Below are positions 45,278-56,639 of a stretch of DNA of 64,000 nt, piece after piece. The DNA is from Gnetum montanum (Eukaryota; Streptophyta; Gnetopsida; Gnetales; Gnetaceae): contig MNCI01013723.1 in NCBI GenBank assembly GCA_015680685.1, positions 85,306 through 149,305 on the forward strand, read 5' to 3'. The stretch's first letter is position 1. Every line of letters starts with the position of its first letter. The position numbers and the translations under genes were made by a program. The notes under the pieces were generated by a model. It was given only the letters and a program-made list of their open reading frames with translations. It did not search any database and was not told the DNA's origin.

Positions 45278-46506
45278 TGATGACTCATCCAGTAGCATTT
45301 TGTAAGTCAATTGTAAGCTCTACACTGAGGAAGTATCATGTATACCTTATGTTTGTAGTCTTAGCATGTACGATTTAGGTTCACATCTTTCAAGGATACA
45401 TCCTTACCTTCTATATCATACTTTTGGGCTATGTTCATGTTCTAAGTTCCTTAGGATGTTTCTAACCTTGTTCAGCATCCTAAGGGCCTTAACAACATGT
45501 TCTTTGAGGTTCTAGCTTTTGTCCAGAATTAGTGGCATGGTGTTAGAGGTAGCGGATGCATTGACATCATTGCATTAGCACAACCCCTGCATAAGTGTAG
45601 GGCTACTGATGCACCTCCTACTAGGTCTTAATTATCTCAAATTGCCTAAAGTGTGATCCAAAACTACTAGGTTGTGTTGACAAACCTCTATTAATGCTTG
45701 GGCATTGATGAACCTAAGCCATTGCATGGCAAAAGCTATCAACACCTTGGTTGAACTCTCATTTGATATCTTGATCATTTTTATGTTTTCTTGGACTTTT
45801 GCTATCTTGTTTTGAGTGACAGGCTTCCCCTTCTTTTGATAAGATGATTTCCTTCCCATTTTGTATATATTTTGAGTCATCACTTTCATAAGGGTAGCTA
45901 GACTCTAGTAGAGTGGTACCTTGCTTACATAGCCTAGAATGTTTAATTAATGCAAAGTCTAGTATTATGCATTGTGAATAAATCTTATAATTTTTCCCAT
46001 GTTATATGTTGTGAAAGTCTTAAATTATAAAAACACCAAAAACACAAACGTCACACTTATCATATATATTCATTAATTAAGTTATTAATTCATTTATGTA
46101 TTTGTTAACTTGTGATGATTTATCCTTATCCAAGAAGGTCATAAATATACAAAATGGTGTTGGGCCATCAAGCTTATGACTAGGAGTTCTTTTCTGCATT
46201 CTATGTTAGGTGTTGCATGTGTCCCATAAGGGATTGTGATGCATGTGTATTTACTATCATTTTGTTCTTATATTTATAAGATACATAAATACTATAAAAT
46301 AAAAAATCTCTCTTCTTCAACCATGGTAACATGGGTTTCTTATGTATTATATATGCTTTATAGCATCTGTTATATTTATCAAATGCAACAAAATACATAA
46401 GTGTTCTTGGAAATCCATTCAACATCATCTTCAAAGTTTATGACTAGAAGACATTGTCTTTTGTATGATATAATTCCATTGGTCATAATTAGTCGAATCC
46501 TCATCA
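45278..46506 (+). repeat. 5' LTR of gypsy element B
   Basis: 1229 bp from TGATGACTCATCC to CCTCATCA. It matches LTR A block for block and keeps the segment deleted in A. The primer site follows. Confidence 0.75.
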
Positions 46507-46507
46507 T

Positions 46508-46525
46508 TGACACCATTATCAAGAA
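46508..46525 (+). other. Primer-binding site, tRNA-Asp type (element B)
   Basis: TGACACCATTATCAAGAA, one further G to A change relative to locus A. Confidence 0.72.
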
Positions 46526-46616
46526 AGGCATTGATGAATTATCTAGAAAAACTTGTACATTGGTTTAACATTAGTTCAATTAGATTGTGTGTTTCCTTTA
46601 GCATTGTATGTAAGTT

Positions 46617-47543
46617 GCTATCACAAGCCAGATGATGGATAACACTCCAAGCCCATCACGAACCTTTGACAAGGGAACTAAGGTAAAGCAAAGGAGAGCT
46701 TAAGTTATATTCAAACATTTTGATAATGCTTGTCTACCATTAGTTGTCTTGGCATATTCCCAAGACAAGAAAGGGAGGTGGCATGATGTTCATGGGTAGT
46801 TCTCAAGGGAACCAACTAAAGCTACACAACATGATCTTAAGAAGGCCCCAATCAATCTTGGTTATAAGATGATTAAGCATTTTACATGGCATTAGAGCCA
46901 ATCTATAGCCCCATCAATGATAAGAGCTTCAAGATTAATTAGTTGAGGACACATGTCATAACATTTTGTTTGAACATTTAGTGCAAAAGGATAACAAAGT
47001 TGATAAGAAAGGAAAAGGGTTGATTTTTCATGAAGGCCAATGGTCAAGTACAGCTTACCAACATGCAACCATGACCCATGATGTAGACTTGGTTTTCAAG
47101 TTACAACATTTGCAACTATCTTAACCATTCAATGATGAGAATGCCCCATTGTTTGACTAAGGTGATTATCATGAACTCAATGAAGTTGTTTGCATTCAAT
47201 GAAAGCATGTTCATGACAACCATATCAACATGGTTGATGTTCTAAATTATAGAGGGCTTATTGGTGATGATCCTCAGTTGCACATGAAAGCATGTAACAA
47301 TGTGTACTAGCTTCAAGGTATTGTCAGCAATTGGAAGAAGTTGTGGTTGTTTTGCTACACCTTCATTAATCATGTGGTAATTTGGTATAAATCCTAACCC
47401 TTCTAAACCCATTCAGTAATGGGTAAACATGGTTAAAATCTTCTATGCAAAATTTTAAACCTATGTATCTATTTCTAACATCTGAAAGGACATGGCCAAA
47501 TGGAGGCAAGGATCCTGAGAACCTTTAGACATTGCCATGAAAC
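46617..47543 (+). pseudogene. Element B gag, part before nested insertion
   Basis: Homologous to 11618-12540 of element A, with roughly one difference in nine bases and no usable frame. It is cut at 47543 by nested element N; the match with A resumes at 54547. The sequence at the cut (GAAAC) is the left target site. Confidence 0.6.
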
Positions 47544-47799
47544 TATTGATGCATAAATTTTGGTCACATCAACACCAGGAAAGAAAACTCGTTTTAGGAG
47601 ACTACTGCCTAGGGCGGCTCCCGCATGGGTACGAAAACCCAGGAATAGTTTTAACTGGAGAAGGCTATGTGGCCTTCTGCAAATGATAAACTAGAAAGAA
47701 ATTTGGAATTTAAATTAAATAATTATCTTTAATATAATAAGTAATTAAAAGAACTAAATTTTCCCTTGTCCCGCTAATGTTGTTGGTCCGTGACTGCTG

Positions 47800-48057
47800 A
47801 TGGTGTCCACTGTTGGACAAGAAGGCCATGATCTCCACGAGAGAGGGAGAGAGAAAGAGAAACTACCCACCATAATCCGCACAAGGCAGCAACTACAGTT
47901 CTTAAAGCCTACCATCATCTACCACCTTTTTTCCACCCCTGTAGAGAGAAAGATCGTCCACCCATATCTACACCACCGAGACAAGTCGCTGGCCCAAAAA
48001 GAACTACACGTCTTACGTCCTACGCATGGGCTATGCTACCTATGTTGTTGTAGATAG
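47800..48057 (+). other. Antisense 85-codon frame in left LTR of N
   Basis: A plus-strand frame, antisense to element N, of 85 codons (starts MVSTVGQEGHDLHERGREKE). The right LTR has a frame of the same length and position (53631-53888). Most differences between the two change the amino acid, so selection on a protein is doubtful. No family is recognised. Confidence 0.25.
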
Positions 48058-48362
48058 AAAGAAGAGAGAGAAAACCCTCCTACCATCACTAAGAAGACTC
48101 ACAAGGATCAAATTATGAGCTGCTAGCTATTGCTTTGAACCCTCCTCGAAGATCAGTTGGAAACTTAAAAAGAAAAGAAAAGAAAAGAGGAAACTGCTGC
48201 TTAGTGGAGAGGAAGCTACCCCTCCAGACTGATAGCTAGAGCTTGTTTTGGGATTCCCTTCCTTTTTTATCCCTCCCCTAGACTACATTTTATAGCTGCT
48301 GCAACCATCCATAATGATGTCTACGTTCTCTAATTTAAGTGCCCACTATGTCCATAACTTTC

Positions 48363-48604
48363 GAAATGTCTACCATTAATGTCTGAAACCGCCACCACTA
48401 ATAATCATAACCACCACCATCAATGATCGTAACTGTCACCATTAATGATCCTAACCGTCACCATTAATGATTGTAATTGTCACCATTAATGACCGTAACC
48501 ATTACCATTAATGATTTTAACTGTCGCCATTAATGACCGTAACAGTTACCATTAATGATTGTAGCTGTCACCATTAATGACCATAATTGTCATCATTAAT
48601 GACC
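48363..48604. repeat. 22-bp minisatellite in left LTR of N, 11 units
   Basis: Eleven units of 22 bp with consensus near GTAACTGTCACCATTAATGA plus TC. The core CATTAATG is itself palindromic and is the best kept part. The array sits upstream of the minus-strand TATA box. Confidence 0.9.
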
Positions 48605-48723
48605 ACCACCTAATAATTTAAACGCCCACTACTCGCATGATTCTTATTGTGGTTATTAAGAGAGAGAGAAAGAAACGTTGATAATCATGGCCCCATGCAA
48701 GCATGGGAGTGTTGACATCAACA

Positions 48724-49985
48724 CTTAGCCCCCAAACTTTTAATTACATGCCAGTGCAAGGAACAAGACCACAGAAATTTTAAAATGATGCAATAGGTAG
48801 GGAATCACAAAACAAGCAAATGGAAACTTAAAAGTAAACTGTATTAAACTAAACATGATTAAAATAACCAAATAATCAAAAGAGAACTAGACGTGGGCCA
48901 CCCAAACCATGCCATCTTATTTAATTAAACTCTAAATATATAATTTTATTTATTTTAACTAAATATATCTATATATAATTATGATTTTTTTCCAATCTTC
49001 TTACAAAGTAAAAGTCAACAGCATGCGGACTACTTTGAGCACAAGACCCATACTAAACTTAATGAGGAGGATAGGCTCATATTAGATTATGGCTAGTCAC
49101 AACTTTCAGATTTTTCCTTGGAACTTTTTTTTTTCTCTTTTGGAAAATAGGTTCAATAGGGGAAATGGAGGTTAGGGTTAGGATAGCTGTCGAACCCCAT
49201 CACACTTAAGAACTTATTACATTGACAATGAACATGATCCTCATTCCTTTTTTTTCTTTTTAAGGAAACTTTTCCCATGGTGTACTTCATTCTTAAGGTC
49301 GGAATTCCAACACGAGTTTGGCCGATTAGCTACACTGCCAGTGAACATGGTCCTCATTCCTTTTTTTTTTCTTTTTGATGAAACTTTGCCCATGGTGCAG
49401 TTCAACCCTCGTGTATGTGCCTTTAATTACAATTTGATAGCATCATAGCAGGTCTCCTAGGTGGCTAAAGGTTCTCAAGTGGAGATGAAGACTCTTCACC
49501 CCATTGTTCACAAGGTAACTATGGATCATCACACTTGAGGGCTATGGCTTATGAGAGGAAAAATGGGGTTTTCCAAAGTCACCTAGTGATTATGGCTAAC
49601 CATTCTCCAACATCACCTATCCTACACTCACATGATCATGATAATTACATGATAAGTTAGCACAAATCTTATCCTCCATAATCCTACATAACTAGAGAAA
49701 CTAAAACCTTGAAAAAGACTAGGAAGAAGCAAAGCATTATTGAAATATATAGTATAAGAGAGATTTTATGTAATAGTACTAGGAAAAATTATATAAAGCA
49801 TTATACTCACATTATTTTCCAATGGTGCTTTGATGACCCAACGCCTAGTAACTCAAAAGATCATAATGATTATTAAAATCATATGCAAAGCAAAAATCAA
49901 AACAATATGCCAAGAAATAAATGATGGAAGTGCAAAGAAAATATGCAAATGCAACTATATACCAATGAAATGCATGATGAAGAGG
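48724..49985 (-). other. Element N 3' non-coding region and polypurine tract
   Basis: The polypurine tract lies at about 48724-48740 (minus TTTGGGGGCTAAG). The rest has no supported frame, with T-rich runs on the plus strand at about 49130, 49245 and 49360 inside a short diverged direct repeat (GAACATGATCCTCATTCC and GAACATGGTCCTCATTCC). Confidence 0.5.
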
Positions 49986-49989
49986 AAGA

Positions 49990-50435
49990 AAATGTGCAAC
50001 TAAGAATCTACTAGGTGTCCACATGGGGCACCTGAGTAGAAATGCTTTAGATGGAATGCATTAAAACTTCTAGGTAACTTATGTCCTTGCACATCAGCAA
50101 CTTTATACACATTGGGGCCAATGACATCTTTAACTCCAAATGGGCCTAACCAAATAGGAGAGAACTTACCTTGAAGATTTGCTTGGTCACATGTTCTACC
50201 TTTTTCAAAGACTATGTCTCCTATCTTAAAGACTTCACCAATGTACTTCCTGTCAAAACATTGTTTAACAATTTGTTGATGCTTAAGATTACAAAAATTA
50301 ATACCTAATCTTAACTTTCTTGTTCATTTTCTATCAAGTCTTTCTTTGATATAAGTTTTAATGATAGGTCTAGGTCTTGGTGGGTCATCGAATATAGCCT
50401 TTCTAGGACCATGTTCCATGGATGTGTCATTAAGA
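49990..50435 (-). pseudogene. Integrase C-terminal domain of element N
   Basis: Minus-strand reading: RLGINFCNLKHQQIVKQCFD, GEVFKIGDIVFEKGRTC, LQGKFSPIWFGPFGVKDVIG and RSFNAFHLKHFYSGAP, ending at a stop near 49999. This is the GDxV, GPF and HLKxFY set of the gypsy integrase tail, which binds DNA or chromatin. The catalytic core and zinc finger are not present. It is joined within about 250 bp to the post-protease region, so about 3 kb of pol is missing compared with a full element. Confidence 0.75.
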
Positions 50436-50436
50436 T

Positions 50437-50661
50437 TTAGCACACCTCTAAATGTTTTAAAGGATATCCATCATGTTGTTGATAAGGCAAGGTGTCTTCA
50501 TAGCTTTCCTCACCTTCTCTAGAACTTTGATAGGATTGGGTAGAATCTACATGAGAGACAAGATTTATTTTTGTAATTCCACTCACATAGTCATTTTCAA
50601 CAGGTTCACTGCACTCAACCTTAATAACCCTGACATAAAGATTAGTATTTTGATCTTCCAA
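50437..50661 (-). pseudogene. Linker between protease and integrase tail (element N)
   Basis: Open 74-codon minus-strand frame, acidic and polar (SSREGEESYEDTLPYQQ). No RT motif. It spans the place where RT, RNase H and the integrase core should be, so the pol deletion junction lies in or next to it. Confidence 0.45.
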
Positions 50662-50712
50662 AGATTGATTTTGTTGATCAAAGGTTGTAACTACTTGTTT
50701 ATAGAATGGTTC

Positions 50713-51329
50713 TCAAGGTATAGTCATGTATTTAAATTTTCCTTTAATAGGGATTAATAATTCTGAGAAATATGACCTAAAGAAGCCCCCAAAATTGGCT
50801 CCAAAATTCCTAGATAGGAGCACACCATAGGTAGGTGACATGTTGACTACTAGGATATCTATGTAACATGTGAATGTAGGGTATTTTTTAAGTTGCACTT
50901 TCACTCCTTTTAATGACCCTACTACAGGTATGTTGGACCCATCAAGTTGAATCACATTTTTCATTTGTGGTATCATTTGTGCTCCTAAAGTCTTACATTC
51001 CTCAAGAGGCATGACACTAATAGTTGCTCTAGAATACATCAAACAATTGTGAACATTCTTTTCTAAAATAATTATTGTTGTTATGAAAGGAGGTTGCTCT
51101 TTCTCACTCATCATGGAATNTATAAAATAATTATTGTTGTTATGAAAGGAGGTTGCTCTTTCTCACTCATCATGGAATTGTTTACATTTTGTACTAATGA
51201 TGTGTTAGGACTTTTAGTGAAGTGAATTTGCTTTTTGGGGTTTGGCAATTTTCCTTTATTAGTTTCTGATCTACGAACTATCTCTTGAATCACCTCTTTC
51301 ATTTCATTAAATTGTAAAAGTTCATACAT
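50713..51329 (-). pseudogene. Aspartic protease of element N, inactive
   Basis: The minus-strand frame has the retropepsin layout: PPFITTIIILEKNVHNCLMY leading to the active-site block, which reads MYSRATISVMP where DSGASxNVMP is usual, so the catalytic Asp and Gly are lost. CKTLGAQMIPQ and IPVVGSLKGVKVQL follow, then TYGVLLSRNF, the usual ILGRxF end. The N at 51120 sits in a 55-57 bp duplication that splits the frame artificially. Confidence 0.72.
51064..51179. repeat. Short duplication around a single N
   Basis: The stretch TAAAATAATTATTGTTGTTA to CATCATGGAAT before the N at 51120 is repeated directly after it. Near-identical, so most likely an unmerged contig overlap. Confidence 0.85.
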
Positions 51330-51592
51330 TGAGATGTTAGCTTTGGTTTTCTTAAAATCCTCAACTAGATTGTAGGTCTTAGGTCCATCTTTGACTTCTT
51401 ATTGAGGTGGAGTTCTTCTAAGTATAGAAGGTGGATTTGGTTGTTGTGGAGTGTTTATAATGTTAGTAAGTCTATGATAGCAAGCATTACTAGGTTGGGG
51501 TTGTTTACTATAACTTGCTTTAATGAGGAAGCCTCTTCATTTTTTGTTTGATGAGGTTCATTAAGAACCATAATAGGAGGTTTCCCATTTTG

Positions 51593-52765
51593 TTAACCTT
51601 GGGTGTTGTCACCATATAATGCTAAAAATTGGGGACACACCTTCTCAGAATGTTGCCTAGTGTTATGGAGGTGACAATAATTGTCATTGACTAATGAACT
51701 AGGTTTTTCTAGTTGTATAGGACCCTTTTTGTTGTTTCGCTTTAGTTCAACTACTTCATTGGAAAGTTTTTGAAGTGAAGTTAATATCTGGTTCATTTGA
51801 TCTTGAGTTTGAGTTGGGGGTTCAATAGGATTAGATACCTCGTTTAGGTTTATGATGGACTAAATTAAGGCCTTTGATTGATCTTCATTCAAACCAGTGT
51901 TAGATGGTAGGAATGGAGAATATGTGGAACCTTGAAAATAGCTATTTGTAGGTTGAGTCATTTGAAGGGGAATAGGAGTTTGGAACATAGTGTTGGTCAT
52001 TGGGAAAGTTGGTAGAGGACTATGTTGCATAGGATTGCTAACGCTCATCATTCCAAACTAGGTTTGAATGTTATTCATAAGGGTAATTTGTTCTAGCTCC
52101 ACAGCTTTAGCCATTGCTCCTTATATTTTTGTTATGTTAGGGTCCAATTTTATGGCATAGGCAAAGAATGGGTCAATGGTAGAGAGGTAAAAGTTGAGGA
52201 TTCCATTGGGTTATGGACGCATCTCGCTTGGCACATAGGCCAATTGGTGAAGGAATCTCAAGTTGTAATCTCTGACATTTTCCCCAGGTAGCTTTCTTAA
52301 GTTGGTGAAATTGCTAGATGCTATGTCAAGGCTTGTGAATTTGTCAAACTGAGTCAAAAACTTATTTTTGAACTCTTGCCATGAGTTAATGTAGGCATTA
52401 GGGAGCATCAAAAACCATTGGGTTGCTTTGGTTCTGAAATTCGTCACAAATACCCTACATGCCACATCATTTTGGACAATGTTGTAGATGCCTAGTAAGG
52501 TTTCAAAACATTGTATATGTTGGCGAGCATCACTAGAAGGGTTTGTGGGGTCGTAGAACAAATTTATGTTCTGGAGTGACTTTGGGATGTTGTGGTAGTT
52601 AGTAAAGTTAAAGGGGTTACTAACCAAGGGAGCTAGGGGTTGATTGGTTGCCATCCTAGTCCAAGCTCTCCTAGGAATAAAACTTGAAAAACATGAGGCT
52701 CGTTGTTTCCTTAATGCAAAGAGACGAGTGATTGGTCGATTAGAAGCAGAGGAGAGTTCACTCAT
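51593..52765 (-). pseudogene. Gag of element N
   Basis: The best preserved ORF here. The 184-codon frame at 52211-52765 starts with Met and includes FLMLPNAYINSWQEFKNKFL followed by TQFDKF and LRKLPGENVRDYNLRFLHQL, the retrotransposon gag core. A stop at about 52209 ends it, and a frame with Met/Pro/Gln-rich sequence follows (51860-52051). The frame at 51593-51796 then carries a C-x2-H-x4-H-x4-C knuckle (CHLHNTRQHSEKVC), typical of plant gypsy gag. The product would form particles and bind RNA. It lies about 600 bp after the primer site. Confidence 0.82.
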
Positions 52766-53353
52766 AAAACAAAACTATCAAATATAAAAATAATAAAATT
52801 GTGTAAAAGAAAAGAAAATATTGAAATAATAATTTTTTGATAAAGAAAAACACTAAAAGATGCTACTTTTTTTGTTTGAAAAGAAAAATAAATGTATAAA
52901 ATTGCAATACTTATAAAATTAAAAGGGAAAAGATTTTAGGAAAATAAATTTAAAATTGCATAATCAAATAAAACCACCTTACCTAACCCAGGACTAAGGT
53001 AAGAACTATCAAAACACAAATTTGAAAATGGGATTGGGAAACAAGGATTAAAAAAAACAACAAGGAAAAAGATTAAAGAAAAATGGGTGATGAGACCTGA
53101 AAGTTTTCAAGAAATGAACTTTTGAGAATAGGAAATAAAGGGCTCAATATTTCTTTAAAAAGATTTTTCAAGGTAATGGCTGAAAACAAAAATTTTAAAT
53201 AAAACAAGTTTGAAACAAGGAAAATGAAATTTTTAGGGAATAAAAACAAAATAGGGACTAGAAAAGGGCATAAAATTGATATTTTAGAAAATGAGATAAT
53301 AATGGCTAAAAATGATAAGAAAAGCTGATAAACAAAAGGCGAGAGAAAGGCCC

Positions 53354-53370
53354 TCCTTCTAGCGCCAAAA
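53354..53370 (-). other. Primer-binding site of element N
   Basis: Minus strand after the 5' LTR reads TTTTTGGCGCTAGAAGGAGG. A TGGCGC start is complementary to a tRNA 3' GCGCCA end. The tRNA is not identified and the site differs from the tRNA-Asp sites elsewhere in the window. Confidence 0.6.
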
Positions 53371-53374
53371 AGGA

Positions 53375-54541
53375 TGTTGATGCATAAATTTTGGTCACAT
53401 CAATGCTGGGAAAGAAAACTTGTTTTAGGAGACTATTACCTAAGGCACTTCCCGCATGGGTACAGCAACCCAGGAATAGTCTCAGCTGGAGAGGGCTACG
53501 TGGCCTTTTGGAAATGAAAAACTAGAAAGAAATTTGGAATTTAAATTAAATAATTATCTTCAATACAATAAGTAATTAAAAGAACTGAATTTTCCATTGT
53601 CCCATTGATGTTGTTGGTCCATGACTGCCGATGGTGTCCACTGCTGGACAGGAAGGCCACAATTGCCATGAGAGGGAGAGAGAGAAAGAGAAACTGCCCA
53701 CCACAGTCCGCACAAGGCAGCAACCACAATTCTTAAAGCCTATCGCCATCTACCACCTTTTGTGTACCGTTGTAGAGAGAAAGATCGTCCATCCACGTCT
53801 GCACCATCGAGACAAGTCGCTGGCCCAAAAAGAACTGCACAACTTACATCCTACGCATGGGCTACGCTGCCTGCATTGTTGCAGATAGAAAGAAGAGAGA
53901 GAGAACCCTCCTATCATTGCTGAGAAGACTCACAAGGATTAGATTATGAGTCGCTAGCTCCTGCTTTGGACCCTCCTCGAAGATCAGATGGAAACCTAAA
54001 AAGAAAAGAAATGAAAAGAAAAGAAAAGAGGAAACTGCTGCTTAGTGGAGAGGAAGCTACCCCTCCAGACTGATAGCTAGAGCCTGTTTTGGGATTCCCT
54101 TCCTTTTTTATCCCTCCCCTAGACTACATTTTATAGCTGCTGCAACCATCCATAATGATGTCTATGTTCTCTAATTTAAGTCCCCCTATATCCATAACTT
54201 CCGAAATGTCTACCATTAATGTTCGAAACCACCACCACTAATGATCGTAACCACCACCATTAATGATTGTAACTGTCACCATTAATTATCGTAACCGCCA
54301 CCATTAATGATCATAACTATCGCCATTAATGATCGTAACCATTACCATTAATGATTGTAACTATCACCATTAATGATTGTAACTGTCATCATTAATTACC
54401 ATAATTACCATCATTAATGACCACCACTTGATAGTTTAAACGCCCACTATTCACATGATTCTTATTGTGGTTATTAAGAGAGAGAGAAAGAAACGTTGAT
54501 AATCATGGCCCCATGCAAGCATGGGAGTGTTAACATCAACA
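53375..54541 (-). repeat. 5' LTR of element N (right copy)
   Basis: 1167 bp with intact TGTTGATG and CATCAACA ends. It carries the 22-bp array at 54203-54422 and the antisense frame at 53631-53888. It is 13 bp shorter than the left LTR; one lost or gained 22-bp unit accounts for most of the difference. Confidence 0.85.
54203..54422. repeat. 22-bp minisatellite in right LTR of N, 10 units
   Basis: Ten units aligning with the eleven of the left LTR. Array ends are the same in both LTRs (GAAATGTCTACCATTAATG at one end, CATCATTAATGACC at the other). Confidence 0.9.
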
Positions 54542-54546
54542 AAAAC

Positions 54547-56630
54547 AATACATGAAAATTGGTCATCATTGTCTGAATCATGGCTTTAGCCAAAGAGAAT
54601 AGTTGATGCACGTCATTAAAGGTCTTCATAAGGAGATAAGGAAGCATATGGACATGTACATGATGAGATAGATATACAAAAGGTTCATTGTCAAAATTAA
54701 AGTACTTATGGATACCATTGTAAGCATGGAAGGTGAATCATAGAAGAGGCAATTAGCCAAAGAGTATAATTAAAATCTTTTGCATTGAAAGAAGTTGAAA
54801 AACATCAACAGTATAGCTGAGCTCCCATTGCAGTCTTGGTCTTAGCACAAGACTAAGTTCAAACCAAGAAGGTCTTGATAAACTTGGACCACTAGGTGGA
54901 TCAAATTTGGGATACAATGGATGAAAAGATGGTCACTACCCTCAAGGATATTATAGGTAAAGTAGTTGAAGCTACAATAAAAGCCAGTACACCACTTGAA
55001 TGTAGAAAAAATCATGATGACAAGGGTAAGAGCAAGCTCTCATACTCTAAGAGCATCTAAGAAGATCTAGATAAGGCTTCTTCATGCTCTAGTGATAAAG
55101 GTTCCTATGGGTACTACACATATCCTCATGATTCACAGTGTTGCCCAATCATGGTTCACATGATTGGCAAAATGGCATGAGGTAGGATGCCTCTAAATCC
55201 TAAGTTCATCAAGAGGCAAATAGGTAAGAATCCTTACCCTAGCAAATTATACTATGCTAGAGGTATGTATCCACAACCCATGAAGCAATACCAATAATGG
55301 CAAACTTCAAATCCTTGGGGTGCGACTCCATGGAATTTTCCATCTTTGATGCAACAACAAATGGTACTTCCAACTAATCCTTACTTTTTGTGTGCTCAAG
55401 CATGTACCTATCAAATGCCTTAAATGCCTCCACAATAGTACCTGCTTGTATCAAGTGTCCCTACCTAGTAGGCTCCTCAACAACAATAGCCAAACAACTC
55501 CTACCACCTAATACTATGTAGGGTGGGATCCTTAGTCAACCATAACTAAGGCAAGCCAAATTCTATGATATTATCCACTATGCTAATCCTACTTCCATGT
55601 ATGCTACTAGGTAATACACAAAGTCCCATGGCCAAAAATTCTACCACAAGCATATATGTGAACGTCCTAGGACAAGTTCCATTCCATCCTCTTCATCTTG
55701 TGGCAAGGATAACATCATAAGAAAGATAGGGAACCACATTGAAGAGATCTTGGTGTCAAACAAGATGGCACCTAGTGGTAGTAGTCTCATTACAATTTCC
55801 ATGTTCAAAGTAGTTATGCAGGAAATCAAATAAGGACATCTACCCAAAAAGTGATTAGATCCCGATAGTCCCATGGTTGAAATTCAAATTAGTAAAAATA
55901 GTTATTGCTTAGCTCTCTATGACTTTGGATCAAGGATTAATATCATTCTAATGTAATAGTACCTTGAGTGAGGGCTCCCTTCTCTCAAAAGTACCAACAT
56001 TTGCTTGGAGTTGGCAGATTAATGCTACACATACCATGTGGGACAAGTGACTGACATCATGACAATCTTAGTGAGTTGGTCACATCTAGCTAATTTCTTG
56101 GTGATCCAACCAAAGAACAAGGTAGAAGATAGCTTTCCTGTCTCTATGGAAAGAGTCTACCTAAGCATCATCGATGCCAGGCTCATATTCTAAGGCTTGC
56201 ACCTCAAAATTAATAGGAAAGATGAGACCAGAAGGACACATTACAAGCTAATACCTTGTAATCATTCCTAGTCATGTGGCAAACATGGTTGTAACTATTG
56301 TGTTATCAAACATTTCTATGCAATGATAGATGTTAATGTCCTTGAAGAACATATGGTCCATGAAATCACCTATCAAATCTTGAAAGCTACAATTAACTCT
56401 CTTGTCTTATCTAATGTCAAGTCATTTGATTCAAAGGGAGAAAATATGATGACAATTTTTATAGTGGTACAATATCATCCTAAATTTTGGAAAACTTTTG
56501 ATTTGTTCCAAAATGCTCCTACAGCACCACTAGAGCTCAAGAACCTTTTGGAGCGTATGGAATATATGTTCCTCATTGATGGTTATCCTATCATCATTAA
56601 TTCCACCTTAATGATCATCTAGAAAGTTGA
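54547..56630 (+). pseudogene. Element B gag end and protease region
   Basis: Resumes homology with element A (12560-14560). It contains the gag helical end (KGLHKEIRKHMDM, MEGES), the Pro/Gln-rich tail, then the protease region. The frame at 56323-56622 is the protease-RT linker (PLELKNLLERMEYMFLIDGY). The active-site region near 55890 reads like that of A (ALYDFGSRINII), with no Asp-Ser/Thr-Gly. Frames are broken. A piece at about 55450-55560 is present here and missing in A. Confidence 0.62.
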
Positions 56631-56639
56631 GTTAAAAAA

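Larger units (their letters stand above)
47544..48723 (-). repeat. 3' LTR of element N (left copy)
   Basis: 1180 bp. In minus orientation it starts TGTTGATGTCAACACTCC and ends at 47544. TATAAAATG at 48287-48295 (minus) is the likely TATA box, and an 11-unit 22-bp array lies just upstream of it in U3. The minus-strand sequence before the LTR, TTTGGGGGCTAAG, is the polypurine tract. Confidence 0.85.
47544..54541 (-). mobile_element. Nested non-autonomous gypsy element N, 7.0 kb
   Basis: Two direct LTRs (1180 and 1167 bp), each ending in the 8-bp inverted pair TGTTGATG/CATCAACA (one end mutated to TATTGATG), lie inside element B gag. Flanks GAAAC (47539-47543) and AAAAC (54542-54546) are a 5-bp target duplication with one change, and element A preserves the empty site. 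On the minus strand the order is LTR, primer site, gag, protease, integrase tail, polypurine tract, LTR. RT, RNase H and the integrase core are absent, so it would need enzymes from another element. LTRs differ at about 34 of the first 290 bases by eye, mostly transitions. Confidence 0.85.

Noticed and set aside
48363-48604. Regular 22-bp repeats resembling a CRISPR array
   Set aside because: Units are contiguous with no unique spacers, lie inside an LTR and occur in both LTRs of one element in plant DNA.
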